Below are positions 1 through 8,943 of a stretch of DNA of 64,000 nt, piece after piece. Under the pieces are notes generated by a model, which did no database searches, was not told where the DNA came from, and was given only the letters and a program-made list of their open reading frames with translations. The DNA lies in assembly GCF_009363715.1 (NCBI RefSeq), contig NZ_CP045404.1, positions 3,378,001 to 3,442,000 on the forward strand. Direction: 5' to 3'. The stretch comes from Roseovarius sp. THAF9. Lineage in GTDB: Bacteria > Pseudomonadota > Alphaproteobacteria > Rhodobacterales > Rhodobacteraceae. Made by a program: the position numbers and the translations under genes. Within the stretch, counting starts at the first letter, position 1, and each line of letters starts with the position of its first letter.

Positions 1-917
1 CCGCCCTTGACGTACATGTAGTTCTCTTTCATCCCCGGCAGATCCTTGGGATCATTGCCGCACTTGACGAACTCGTCCTCGCCGCCCCGCCACAGGCTCA
101 TGTTGTGGTGACAACCGCTCGCCGACACGCCCATGAACGGCTTGGTCATAAAACAGGCGAAAATGCCGTTCTCGCGCGCCACCTGCGCACAGATCTGGCG
201 GTAGGTGGTCAGACGGTCCGCGTTGCGCAGCACGTCGTCGAACATCCAGTTCAGCTCCAGCTGGCCGGGCGCGTCCTCGTGGTCGCCCTGGATCATGTCG
301 AGGCCCATCATGCGGGCGTACTTGATCACCTGCATCGACACCGGGCGCAGGCTCTCGAACTGGTCGATGTGATAGCAATAGGGCTTGGAATAGCCGTCGC
401 GCGGCTTGCCGTTCTCGTCGAATTTCAGCCACATCATCTCGGGCTCGGTCCCGATCCGCAGGCTCCGGCCATGCTTCTTTTTGAAGTCTTCGTGCATGCG
501 CCGCAGGTTGCCCCTGCAATCCGAGGTCAGGAATCCACCCGGATTTTCCTTTTCCTCGCGGTTGCGGAACAGCGTGCAATAAAAGCGCCCGATCGTCGGC
601 GCCCAGGGCAGCTGCATGAAGGTTTCAGGTTCCGGAATGCCCACCAGCTCGGCCGCTTCCGGGCCATAGCCCAGGTACTCGCCCGCGCGGTTGGTGAACA
701 GGTTCACAGTGGCGCCATAAACCAGCTGAAAGCCCTTCTTCGCGACGGTTTCCCAGTGATCGGCAGGAATGCCCTTGCCCATGATCTTGCCGGTCACCGA
801 CACGAATTGCAGATAAAGGTACTCGATGCCTTTCGCATCGATCATCTTGCGGACTTCTTTGATTTTCTCGTCGCGCCCGGGGGCCTCGACAAATTTCTCA
901 AGATCCATTTCAGCCAC
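1..917 (-). CDS. Glutamine synthetase family protein (3' end outside window)
   Basis: The first 305 codons of a glutamate-ammonia-ligase-fold enzyme run off the left edge. Visible family motifs are the metal-site segment GTEPEMMW (residues about 140-147), DHEDAPGQLELNW, which matches the E-x-PGQ-E nucleotide/glutamate motif, and SGCHHNMSL, the GMHxHxSL-type active-site strand. The start is GTG at 917, with AGGGAG seven bases upstream; the ATG nine bases further in is too far from that site. The N-terminus is unlike that of gamma-glutamylmethylamide synthetase as I remember it. It could be a true glutamine synthetase or a gamma-glutamyl-amine ligase, and the sequence does not decide. It is divergent from the GntR gene at 1135, a natural regulator candidate. 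Confidence 0.85.
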   Translation of the reverse strand, partial: MAEMDLEKFVEAPGRDEKIKEVRKMIDAKGIEYLYLQFVSVTGKIMGKGIPADHWETVAKKGFQLVYGATVNLFTNRAGEYLGYGPEAAELVGIPEPETFMQLPWAPTIGRFYCTLFRNREEKENPGGFLTSDCRGNLRRMHEDFKKKHGRSLRIGTEPEMMWLKFDENGKPRDGYSKPYCYHIDQFESLRPVSMQVIKYARMMGLDMIQGDHEDAPGQLELNWMFDDVLRNADRLTTYRQICAQVARENGIFACFMTKPFMGVSASGCHHNMSLWRGGEDEFVKCGNDPKDLPGMKENYMYVKG

Positions 918-1134
918 GGTCTAGCTCCCTGATGTTGTGCCGCCCTGGTCGGATCGAGGATCGAAGGGCAGCTGGTCTTTTAGGTGGCATGAGCAGACAT
1001 CGCGGTGCCGCCCAGCACCCTCACGATTCCGAGCCTCAATCCAAAAGTCAACCGATTTTGATCCAAACATGCATATTTCGCTGGAAATAGCCGCCATATG
1101 GTATATAATTGGTCTAGTTAACGGAGGAATCACA
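918..1134. promoter_or_regulatory. Divergent promoter region, glutamine-synthetase-like gene / GntR gene
   Basis: This 217-bp gap separates two divergently transcribed genes. The right half is AT-rich (about 1080-1125) and holds TATATAATTGGTC, in which TTGGTC resembles a half site of FadR-type GntR operators. A full palindrome is not evident, so an autoregulatory operator here is only a suggestion. Confidence 0.35.
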
Positions 1135-1818
1135 GTGGGTGACGCACAAAGAATGGGCGCGGCGGATATCGCCGGCCTTATCCGGCGCGAAATTTCCAAG
1201 GGCACGCTGCAACAGCATGACCGCCTGCCACCCGAACGGGTGCTGTCCGAGACATACGGCGCCGCTCGCGGCACCGTGCGCAAGGCGCTCATGCAATTGG
1301 AATCCGAAGGTTTTGTCGAGATCCGACCGGGCAGCGGCACCTATGTCATGCACAAGACCGAGACGGCGGCGGCCAGCGCCATCGACAACGCCACGCCGCT
1401 GGAACTGATGGATGCCCGATTCGCGCTCGAGCCGCACAGCTGCCGTCTGTCGGTCCTGCATGGCCGCCACGCCGATTTCGACCGGATGGAAGAGCTTTGC
1501 GACCAGATGGAGGCCAGCCTCGACGACCCCGCCGCGTTTTCCGAGGCCGACACGCAGTTTCACCGCGCCATCGCCGACAGCACCCGCAACGGCCTACTTG
1601 TCTGGATCCTCACCCAGATCGGCAGCGTCCGGGGCCAGGACGACTGGACCCGCATGCGCCGCCTGACGCTGGATGAGCCGACGATCACCACTTACAACAG
1701 GCAACACCGCCAGATCCTCGAGGCGTTGCGCGCCCGCGAACCCGAACGCGCCGCGAACATCATGAAAGAGCATCTTGAAACCGCAAGGCTGTCACTCACG
1801 CGGGCGTCCGAGACATAA
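1135..1818 (+). CDS. GntR-family transcriptional regulator, FCD (FadR) type
   Basis: A 227-residue DNA-binding regulator. Residues about 8-75 form the winged helix-turn-helix, with the hallmark stretch LPPERVLSETYGAARGTVRKAL followed by FVEIRPGSGTYV. The rest is an all-helical FCD ligand domain containing DTQFHRAIADSTRNG, which carries the usual D-x-x-FH metal/ligand motif, and a closing HRQILEALRAREPERA helix. The start is GTG at 1135, with GGAGGAA six bases upstream; upstream in-frame codons lack such a site. It most likely senses a small carboxylate and controls the divergent glutamine-synthetase-like gene, though that target is inferred only from position. Confidence 0.88.
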   Translation: MGDAQRMGAADIAGLIRREISKGTLQQHDRLPPERVLSETYGAARGTVRKALMQLESEGFVEIRPGSGTYVMHKTETAAASAIDNATPLELMDARFALEPHSCRLSVLHGRHADFDRMEELCDQMEASLDDPAAFSEADTQFHRAIADSTRNGLLVWILTQIGSVRGQDDWTRMRRLTLDEPTITTYNRQHRQILEALRAREPERAANIMKEHLETARLSLTRASET

Positions 1819-2301
1819 GACCCGCACAACAGCCCCCAAACCTGCCCGCAATCGACACAATTCGGTGACATTGCAGCGAAGGTTCGATTTGAGCCCATAG
1901 CGGTCGCTCGCAATAATCTTAGAAAAGGACACTTCGGGCTGGACGCAGACATTCGCTAAAAGCTATGCCAGCGTCAGCGTCAGCGTTAGATGGATAAGAA
2001 CCCGATCTTTGGCTCCGAAGCGATTCATCTCAATTAATGCCATGGGACACGTTCTTCATGTGGCTCCCTGACATGCTCGGCGTATACAGTTTTTTGACCG
2101 CAACCTAAGGATGCTCAACCTAATCAATTACACGTTGCCTATGATCTGCAAATTCTGTTTGACTGAACTTTGGGGGAAAACGTTCTGTGCAATTGGCACT
2201 GAAGCTGCGCAGCTTATAATTCTGGTGCGCGGAACTGCCAAGTTTATCTCTTTTTTCCCTAAGAAGTGTTTGGAGCAAAAAGTATTTGGAGAACGTTTGC
2301 T
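1819..2301. other. Gene-free AT-richer spacer upstream of the RTX gene
   Basis: This 483-bp gap has clearly lower G+C than the flanking metabolic genes. It contains three tandem CAGCGT hexamers (1969-1986), a degenerate interspersed hairpin-type repeat at about 1865-1956, and a weak direct repeat: an about 26-bp block starting near 2170 (TTTGGGGGAAAACGTT) recurs imperfectly at 2285. A 78-codon open frame at 2111 has no coding signature. One frame reads LTELWG then IGTEA, faintly like an ELW-DGT repeat, so a decayed 5' extension of the next gene is possible but unproven. Confidence 0.5.
1969..1986. repeat. Three tandem CAGCGT hexamers
   Basis: CAGCGT occurs three times head to tail in the AT-richer spacer before the RTX gene. 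It is a short simple repeat with no evident function. Confidence 0.7.
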
Positions 2302-4929
2302 ATGCCAATTCTGTTTAGGTCAGACGGTAACAACGACGCAGGTATAGAGCCTTGGGTCACTGACGGAACGGTTATCGGCACAGCTTTATTGCGTGACACA
2401 TCTTTCGGCGGGACCTTGGACGCTGGTGGCTTTGATATCGCTTACACGGTTGATAGCGGGGTCATTTTCCGGGTTTCCAATGACGACTATGACGGTTTGT
2501 GGTGGACCAATGGAGTGGCGGCACAAACAAGTCTCTTGATCGACGATTTTGGCACCAGGCTTTATCGCCAAGGCGCGCTGGAGTTTGACGGCGACTTCAT
2601 TGTCCAGGGCTTTGAGATTGCTTCTGGCAGAGGCGGGGTTGACGAGTTTCTTATCAGACTTGGCCGAGACGGCTCTCAAACTGTGCTCACCGAACTTGAG
2701 GCCAACGCCAATTCACTTGTTGACCTTGGGTCTTACCTGCTCTTTGAGGACGACGGCAGAGTTTATGGCAGCGATGGTACCGCAGCGGGCACTGCCGCTT
2801 TGCCTCTCTTCCTTTCGGAAGCGAACGCAGGTTTCGGTCGCATTCTGCAAGTGCTTCCGGATACGTCGAACGGAGAAAGCGTTCTTATACAGGCCCGTTC
2901 CGATGAAGATATCGTTACGCTGAACGGTATCGCGCGTGTTGAGGGCAACTCGCTTTGGCTGTCGGACGGAACAGAAGCAGGGACGGTACGCCTCGACGAA
3001 ATCGGCAGCATATCGGGGATCCAAGGCGACATCGTCAGCGAAAACGGCATATCTTTTGTTCAGGTTGAAGCAACCCGTCTTTCGGTTGATCCGGATTTCC
3101 CAAATGTCATTGTTACCGATCGAGAAGACCAGTTGTGGCAGGTCGAATTATCTTCCGGAACGACGTCACTCATCGCGTCGTTGGACACGCTTTACACCGG
3201 GGACCCGGCATTACCAAACCCACAGACGTTCGGAACCGGTCTGTCGGAGCCCATCATAGACGGTAACCAAGTTGGATTTGTTGCTTTTGCGACTAACCGG
3301 TTTACAGACGGTTTCATCTCTCGAGCCGAACCATTTGCAGAGTTCTATCAAGTGCCCATCGGAACTCAGGCCACACCCGCCGATGCGGTACGGCTTGAAC
3401 ATGTTCCGGAAAACGCTGAGTTCTTCATCTTCAATGATCAGTTGGTCTATACCGTCGTCGAAGGCGCCAACCGACAATACTATGCAGCCGATGTGGAAAC
3501 CGGCTCTTCCACCTTGATACTGGAAACCCCGAGCGTACGTCGCATGTACACGGTGACGGAGCCGTTCTTGGTTGGCGCCAATGTAATTTTCGCAACGGTG
3601 CAATATGTCGGCGGCATTGGGCTCGTCCAACTGCATTCCTGGGATGGCACGTCAAACTCCGCAGTACTAATTGGCGAGTTGCGAGGCCCAAGTTTCACAT
3701 CGAGTCTGGCTGATACTGTGATTGATACGGTCATCCGACAAGATGGCGACCTGCTCTACTTCGCCGATAGTTCAACGGGTCTTTTTGTTACCGACGGGAC
3801 TGTCGCCGGAACCGTTCAATTGAACTCTGATGTCGATGCTAGAATCCTGGGCGTGGTCCCTTTTGCATCACCGGTTTCATCAGGTTCCGAAGGGACCTTT
3901 GGCGACGACTTCATTTCCGGCGATGCCAGTGCCAATGAGATACTAGGCCTTTCTGGCAACGACAGTATCTCCGGAGCGGGCGGCAACGACACCCTTGTTG
4001 GTGACGAAGGCGAAGACAGCCTGACCGGAGACTCCGGATTTGACGAGTTGCGGGGCGGTTTTGGGAACGACACTCTCGAAGGCGGCGCTAACGCCGATGC
4101 CCTTTTGGGCGACGGCGGCGACGATTTACTCATTGGCGGCGACGGATTTGACTTCATTGAGGGTGGCGCTGGAAATGACAGCATTTTTTCCGGGGCAGCC
4201 CCTGATCGCGTCTTCGGCGGCGATGGTGACGACCTGATCGACGCTGGCTCTAACTTCGGAAATTCGGTGGACGGAGTCGAGGGCGGCGCCGGCAACGACA
4301 CCATCTTCGGCGGCATCGGCTTTGACCTTCTTCAAGGCGGCGATGACGACGACGAAATCGACGGCGGCGATCAAGCCGACAATCTTTATGGCGAGGACGG
4401 CAATGACACCCTGAACGGCGGCAACGGGTTCGACCGTCTCTTTGGTGGCGAAGGCGATGACTTGCTGGAAGACTTCGAAGGCTTCGGCGGCCAGTTTGGC
4501 GGCGGCGGCAACGACACGATGCGGGGCGGTGACGACAACACCAACTTCTTCGGTCAGTTGGGCAACGACCTGATCGAAGCTGGCGGTGGCGATGACCGGA
4601 TCGGTGGCAACGCCGGTTTTGACATCATCGACGGCGGTGCTGGCAACGACCTGATGTTCGGTGATTTCAACGCCGATACGTTCGTCTTCCAGAACGGCCA
4701 CGGCGTGGACACGATTGGCGATTTCGATGCCCTCAATACCTTTGAGCGGATCGACCTGAGCGCTGTCACCTCGATCACGTCGCTGGCGGATCTGAACCTT
4801 GGCTCCGCCTCGACCGGGGCGGCCACACAGATGGGCGCGAACGTGGAAATCGACACAGGCGGCGGCAACCTCATCATCCTCAACAACGTGACCATAGGTG
4901 ATCTCGACGCGACCGATTTTCTATTCTGA
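2302..4929 (+). CDS. RTX-type secreted calcium-binding protein with ELW/DGT beta-propeller-like repeats
   Basis: About 875 residues. The first 530 residues carry degenerate units of the type LWxxDGTxxGT (for example EPWVTDGTVIGT, LWLSDGTEAGT, LFVTDGTVAGT), as in large surface or exported proteins. From about residue 535 to 800 there are many GGxGxDxLx nonapeptides, the calcium-binding RTX roll. The final stretch (ADTFVF, GVDTIGDFD, then a hydrophobic tail ending TDFLF) is the typical type I secretion signal region. No N-terminal signal peptide is expected or seen. The start at ATG 2302 is chosen for GGAG ten bases upstream; a GTG at 2266 is in frame but unsupported. The N-terminal half has lower G+C than its neighbours, and no secretion ABC/MFP pair lies nearby. 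Confidence 0.85.
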   Translation: MPILFRSDGNNDAGIEPWVTDGTVIGTALLRDTSFGGTLDAGGFDIAYTVDSGVIFRVSNDDYDGLWWTNGVAAQTSLLIDDFGTRLYRQGALEFDGDFIVQGFEIASGRGGVDEFLIRLGRDGSQTVLTELEANANSLVDLGSYLLFEDDGRVYGSDGTAAGTAALPLFLSEANAGFGRILQVLPDTSNGESVLIQARSDEDIVTLNGIARVEGNSLWLSDGTEAGTVRLDEIGSISGIQGDIVSENGISFVQVEATRLSVDPDFPNVIVTDREDQLWQVELSSGTTSLIASLDTLYTGDPALPNPQTFGTGLSEPIIDGNQVGFVAFATNRFTDGFISRAEPFAEFYQVPIGTQATPADAVRLEHVPENAEFFIFNDQLVYTVVEGANRQYYAADVETGSSTLILETPSVRRMYTVTEPFLVGANVIFATVQYVGGIGLVQLHSWDGTSNSAVLIGELRGPSFTSSLADTVIDTVIRQDGDLLYFADSSTGLFVTDGTVAGTVQLNSDVDARILGVVPFASPVSSGSEGTFGDDFISGDASANEILGLSGNDSISGAGGNDTLVGDEGEDSLTGDSGFDELRGGFGNDTLEGGANADALLGDGGDDLLIGGDGFDFIEGGAGNDSIFSGAAPDRVFGGDGDDLIDAGSNFGNSVDGVEGGAGNDTIFGGIGFDLLQGGDDDDEIDGGDQADNLYGEDGNDTLNGGNGFDRLFGGEGDDLLEDFEGFGGQFGGGGNDTMRGGDDNTNFFGQLGNDLIEAGGGDDRIGGNAGFDIIDGGAGNDLMFGDFNADTFVFQNGHGVDTIGDFDALNTFERIDLSAVTSITSLADLNLGSASTGAATQMGANVEIDTGGGNLIILNNVTIGDLDATDFLF

Positions 4930-5392
4930 GGCGATAATGATGTTCTGTGCGATGCTGGCTTTAAACTACGGCTTTGTCCGCTTAGCGACCTCGAAAAACA
5001 AACATCCTGCGCGGGATCGAGGCGCGGCTTGCCGCGCCGCCGCGCATCGCCGGGCCGCACCCACGGCACGGCGATTTGGTGAGGCCGGGTGCTTCGCTCG
5101 AAAGTCCTTCAGATTTGGCAGGGATAAAGTGCTGTAGAACAACTGCAGGATCGCCGCGCCGCGGCCCGTCTATGCGCGGCCCCCAACAACCTACCGTCCG
5201 CTTCGTCCCGCAAACCAGCCAATCAGCCGCACCCAACCTTAACCCCTCCTCAACAGCCACATTGTCTGGCGCGCGTCGCACCGCACGGCGCATTAACACC
5301 ACGGCCTGCCGACGCCCACACCGTCGCGATACCACCCGGATACCGCCGCGATACCGACGTCCCAAATCAGCAAAACAAGGCCGTTAACCTTT
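4930..5392. other. Gene-free spacer between RTX gene and hemC
   Basis: This 463-bp gap lies between the 3' ends of two convergent genes. It is G+C-rich and contains a hairpin at 5021-5038 (GGCGCGGC / GCCGCGCC) and further short GC palindromes near 5150-5180. Open frames on both strands overlap one another and have no recognisable product or ribosome site, so I see no gene. Confidence 0.55.
5021..5038. repeat. GC hairpin downstream of RTX gene
   Basis: Eight-base perfect arms GGCGCGGC and GCCGCGCC are separated by two bases, about 90 bp after the RTX stop. No T-run follows, so it is not a standard intrinsic terminator. It may be a mRNA-end hairpin or a REP-like element. Confidence 0.4.
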
Positions 5393-6340
5393 TCACTCGC
5401 ACCAGTCGAAGAATCCCGGCCCCGCGCGCTCCAGCAATCCGCGCGCCAGCGCGTCACCCAGCTTGGCCCCGTCCTCGACCGGCGCCTCGCCCTCGTCACT
5501 GAGGCTCTCGCTGCCATCGGGGCGCAGCACTTCGCCGCGCAGCCGGATGGTGTCGCCCTGCAACTCCGCCAACCCAGCAATCGGCGTCTCGCACGACCCG
5601 TCCAGTGTCGCCAGAAAGGCGCGTTCCGCCGCCAGGCGCTTGCCCGTTTCTACGTCATGGATCGCCGCCAGCATCTCGGCCGCGCGGCTGTCATCCGCAC
5701 GCCGCTCTATGCCAATGGCCCCCTGCGCCACGGCGGGCAGCATGTCCTCGGTATCCACCGCGCCCACCGCTACCTCGGGCTGTCCCAGCCGGTTCAGCCC
5801 GGCCATGGCCAGAAAGGTGCATTCCGCAACGCCGTCATTCAGTTTCTTCAATCTTGTCTGCACGTTACCGCGAAACTCCACCACCTCCAGGTGCGGAAAC
5901 TTCACCAGCACCTGTGCCTTGCGCCGCAAGCTCGACGTGCCCACCTTGGCGCCCTCGGGCAACCCGGCCAGTCCTTCGTAACGCGGCGACACGAACGCAT
6001 CCCGCACATCCTCGCGCGGCAGATAGGTGTCCAGCATCAGCCCCTCGGGCTGCAACACCGGCATGTCCTTCATCGAATGCACAGCGATGTCGATCTCGCC
6101 CGACAGCATCGCCTCCTCGATCTCGCGGGTGAAAAGCCCCTTGCCACCGATTTCCTTCAACGGCCGGTCGATCACCCGGTCGCCGGTTGTCTTGATGACG
6201 ACGATCTGGAACGCCTCATGCGGCAGGTCAAAGGCATTGGCCAGACGGTCGCGCGTCTCGTTCGCCTGCGCCAGCGCAAGCGGGGAACCTCGTGTACCGA
6301 TCTTCAGCGGCGCGGCGGGGGTGGGCATGGTCACTGTCAT
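5393..6340 (-). CDS. hemC: Hydroxymethylbilane synthase (porphobilinogen deaminase)
   Basis: Polymerises four porphobilinogen molecules into hydroxymethylbilane in tetrapyrrole synthesis. The protein is 315 residues, normal for the family. It begins with the domain-1 signature KIGTRGSPLALAQA, continues with IKTTGDRV, GKGLFTREIEEAML and AVHSMKDMP, and has VGTSSLRRKAQ in domain 2. The cofactor-attachment cysteine is visible in DGSCETPIAG (about residue 250), so the dipyrromethane site is intact. It is divergent from hemE with a 93-bp gap, a compact haem-biosynthesis pair. ATG 6340 is the longest start; the ATG four codons downstream is an alternative, and neither has a strong Shine-Dalgarno sequence. 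Confidence 0.96.
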   Translation of the reverse strand: MTVTMPTPAAPLKIGTRGSPLALAQANETRDRLANAFDLPHEAFQIVVIKTTGDRVIDRPLKEIGGKGLFTREIEEAMLSGEIDIAVHSMKDMPVLQPEGLMLDTYLPREDVRDAFVSPRYEGLAGLPEGAKVGTSSLRRKAQVLVKFPHLEVVEFRGNVQTRLKKLNDGVAECTFLAMAGLNRLGQPEVAVGAVDTEDMLPAVAQGAIGIERRADDSRAAEMLAAIHDVETGKRLAAERAFLATLDGSCETPIAGLAELQGDTIRLRGEVLRPDGSESLSDEGEAPVEDGAKLGDALARGLLERAGPGFFDWCE

Positions 6341-6433
6341 GCAGACGGTCTAGACGTGTAAATCTGGGCTGACAAGTTTTGGTTGACTTTCCAAGGCTCA
6401 AAGAGGACCAAACCATCAAAAGGGAGACCGGAC

Positions 6434-7468
6434 ATGGCGTCACAGAAAACCATCCTCAAGGCACTGGCCGGCGAAACGCAACAGACGCCGCCGATCTGGA
6501 TGATGCGCCAGGCCGGGCGCTATCTGCCCGAATATCGCGCCACCCGGGCCGAGGCCGGGGATTTCCTGTCACTCTGCTACAATCCGGACCTCGCGACCGA
6601 GGTCACGCTGCAACCGATCCGCCGCTACGGCTTTGACGGGGCGATCCTTTTTGCCGATATCCTCTTGGTCCCGCAGGCCCTTGGCGCCGATCTGTGGTTC
6701 GTCACCGGCGAGGGGCCGCGCCTGTCGACCATCACCGAACAGGCCGATTTCGACAAGCTCGGCCCGGCGGACGAGGTGCACGAGACGCTCAATCCGATCT
6801 ACCAGACCGTGCGCAACCTCTCCGGCGCCCTGCCGTCCGAGACCACGCTCATCGGCTTCGCCGGCGCGCCCTGGACCGTCGCCACCTACATGATCGCCGG
6901 TCGCGGCACGCCCGACCAGGGCCCCGCCCACGCGCTCAAATCCGAAAACCGCCCCCTGTTCGAGGCGCTGATGGAGCGCATCACCGAAGCCACGATCCAT
7001 TACCTGTCGGCCCAGATCGACGCCGGCGCCGAGGTGGTCAAGGTCTTCGACAGCTGGGCCGGCTCCCTGAAGGGCCAGGATTTCGAGGATTTCGCCGTGG
7101 CCCCAACCCGCCGCATCATCTCGGCGCTCAAGGAAATACATCCCGGCATCCCGGTTATCGCTTTCCCGCGCGAAGGCGGCGACGGCTATATCGGCTTCCA
7201 CGAAAAGACCGGCGCCGATTGCGTCGCCATCGACAATTCGGTCAGCCCCGAATGGGCCGCCGAACACGTGCAAAAGGACGGCTGCGTGCAGGGCAACCTC
7301 GCCTCGTCGCACATGGTCACCGGTGGCGACGCACTGGTGCGCGAAACCCGCCACGTGGTCGAGGCGTTTCGCGGCGGCCCGCATATCTTCAACCTCGGAC
7401 ATGGGATCACGCCCGACGCCGACCCCGACAACGTGCAACTGATGATCGACACGGTGCGCAGCGCCTGA
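6434..7468 (+). CDS. hemE: Uroporphyrinogen decarboxylase
   Basis: Decarboxylates the four acetate side chains of uroporphyrinogen III to give coproporphyrinogen III in haem synthesis. The 344-residue protein has the N-terminal signature [17 protein letters not shown], the second signature [16 protein letters not shown], and FDSWAG and [10 protein letters not shown] near the C-terminus. These are the usual active-site loops, with the catalytic Asp expected in [12 protein letters not shown]. The start is ATG 6434 with AGGGAGA seven bases upstream; the in-frame start 51 bp upstream lacks a ribosome site. It is transcribed away from hemC, so both probably share one regulatory region. Confidence 0.97.
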   Translation: MASQKTILKALAGETQQTPPIWMMRQAGRYLPEYRATRAEAGDFLSLCYNPDLATEVTLQPIRRYGFDGAILFADILLVPQALGADLWFVTGEGPRLSTITEQADFDKLGPADEVHETLNPIYQTVRNLSGALPSETTLIGFAGAPWTVATYMIAGRGTPDQGPAHALKSENRPLFEALMERITEATIHYLSAQIDAGAEVVKVFDSWAGSLKGQDFEDFAVAPTRRIISALKEIHPGIPVIAFPREGGDGYIGFHEKTGADCVAIDNSVSPEWAAEHVQKDGCVQGNLASSHMVTGGDALVRETRHVVEAFRGGPHIFNLGHGITPDADPDNVQLMIDTVRSA

Positions 7469-7475
7469 CCGCGCC

Positions 7476-7500
7476 TTTCATCGTTCCAAAAATACTCAAA
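7476..7500 (+). repeat. Copy 1 of a conserved 25-bp 3'-flank motif
   Basis: The core GTTCCAAAAATACTCAAA lies 8 bp after the hemE stop. The same motif recurs just downstream of two other plus-strand genes, at 27425 and 46313, in the same orientation. It is not a hairpin and its role is unknown. Confidence 0.75.
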
Positions 7501-7544
7501 GAACATCCGCCCGACGCACACGCACCGGGCGGCTCTGACGTGGC

Positions 7545-8759
7545 TCAGTCGAGCCCCATGCAATTCGCATAATACGTCACCGTCGCGGGCCAGTCGCTGA
7601 ACACGCCGACCACACCGACCTTGTCATGCAGCGCGTGCAGCATGGTGAAGTAATCCGCATCGGTATCGATCGTGTCCGCCACCGACTGGAAATACCAGCC
7701 GCCACCACCCGTCAGAGGGCCAGAACGTTCCAACGTCCAGGTAATGATGTTCAGCCCCGCGTCGTTTGCCGCCGTGGCATAGGGCGACGGCACAATCTCG
7801 TCGCCCTCCAGCGTCACCAACATCCACATCGGCGGCGCGATGTAATTCACACCCTGGTCCGCCAGCGCCTGCATCGACGGCTCGAACGTCGCCGGGTCCA
7901 TGAAATCGAACCCTTCGACGTTATAACGGCCGTCCAGATACACAGCCTGCGCGCCGAACTCCGGCTCGTTCTCGATCCAGTAAAGCACATCGTCCAGGTT
8001 GAAACTCTGCGCCCACACGTCCGACGCCGGAACGCCCGCCGCCTTATACGCGTCGATCATCTTCTGGGCATAGTCTTCCTGGCTGAACCCGTCATGCGGC
8101 ATCTCCACCGCCGGGCTCTTCAGCTCGGGCGTGAACTTCGCGCCCAGGTCGCGGAACAGTTCGATCGACTCGGCGTGGGTCATCAGCGTCCCGCCCTCCG
8201 CGGCGTAAAGGTCCGTGCGCCAACTGGCCGTCCCGTCCATGTAGTCCTCGACCGTCGTCGCCGAGGTATCCGCCGCGTCCATTTTACCGGTCAGCGTGCG
8301 GAACTCGGCCAGCGTGATCTCCGAGGTCCGGCATTCCGCCGTAGCCTCCATCTCGCCCTCGGCAGGGCTGAACGGCGTCACGCAGGTCCCCGCAAGGTCC
8401 GAGGCCAGAATATCGGTCGTCGTGTGCAGATCGTTCTGCGCGTGCCGGCAGACCAGTTCATGATCCTTGGTAAAGGTAACGTCGCATTCCAGAATGCCCG
8501 CGCCCATACGTGCTGCCGCCTTGTTGGATTCAACTGTATGCTCCGGAAAGAGCAGCGGCGCCCCCCGGTGCCCGATAGAAAAACCCGACCGCGCCGGTGC
8601 CTGGCCCATGCACCCGGCCAGCTTCTCCTTCAACGGCCCCTCTGCCATCCGGTCGATCAGGTAACCCGGGCGCGGCCCGTACCCGACCTCTTCGGCGGCC
8701 AGCGGCGTGGCCAGCCCGGCAATGGCAAGCGGCACCGCGACGAATGTGAAACGGATCAT
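7545..8759 (-). CDS. Secreted glycerophosphodiester phosphodiesterase-like protein
   Basis: 404 residues, with a cleavable signal peptide ([24 protein letters not shown]), so periplasmic. The mature part starts a GDPD TIM barrel: [14 protein letters not shown] contains the catalytic HR and the first metal Glu, [19 protein letters not shown] gives the E-x-D pair and second His, and later [13 protein letters not shown] and VVGVFSDWP are typical late-barrel strands. It is about 100 residues longer than bacterial UgpQ, with an insertion around residues 110-190, as in the extended periplasmic GDPD group. It probably releases glycerol-3-phosphate from phosphodiesters. The start is ATG 8759 with GGGAG seven bases upstream. 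It is convergent with hemE and divergent from dddP. Confidence 0.85.
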   Translation of the reverse strand: MIRFTFVAVPLAIAGLATPLAAEEVGYGPRPGYLIDRMAEGPLKEKLAGCMGQAPARSGFSIGHRGAPLLFPEHTVESNKAAARMGAGILECDVTFTKDHELVCRHAQNDLHTTTDILASDLAGTCVTPFSPAEGEMEATAECRTSEITLAEFRTLTGKMDAADTSATTVEDYMDGTASWRTDLYAAEGGTLMTHAESIELFRDLGAKFTPELKSPAVEMPHDGFSQEDYAQKMIDAYKAAGVPASDVWAQSFNLDDVLYWIENEPEFGAQAVYLDGRYNVEGFDFMDPATFEPSMQALADQGVNYIAPPMWMLVTLEGDEIVPSPYATAANDAGLNIITWTLERSGPLTGGGGWYFQSVADTIDTDADYFTMLHALHDKVGVVGVFSDWPATVTYYANCMGLD

Positions 8760-8943
8760 TCTCGATCTCCCATGAAGTGTTTTCATCGCCCGGAATTACC
8801 GCCGCTCTTCCAAAGCACTGTGACGATTTCGCGAAACCTTTGTAACGCGCCGAGGCGCAGTTCCGACATTCCCGATGTCGCATTCCGTCGCGCAGCGCAT
8901 GCCTCGGGCGCTCAATCTTGGACCAGACCCGGAGCAACCGACC

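Noticed and set aside
52..579. Open frame of 175 codons on the minus strand
   Set aside because: Shadow of the glutamine-synthetase-like gene read in another frame; Arg/Pro-rich with no family motif.
105..932. Open frame of 275 codons on the plus strand opposite the glutamine-synthetase-like gene
   Set aside because: It is antisense to a gene with clear active-site motifs and has the biased composition expected of a G+C-rich shadow frame.
2111..2347. 78-codon frame before the RTX gene
   Set aside because: No ribosome site, unusual Cys-rich composition, and it overlaps the RTX start in another frame. Weak resemblance to an ELW unit is noted only as a possible remnant.
4982..5365. 127-codon minus-strand frame between the RTX gene and hemC
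   Set aside because: No ribosome site, Arg/Gly-rich, with a competing frame on the other strand; treated as non-coding.
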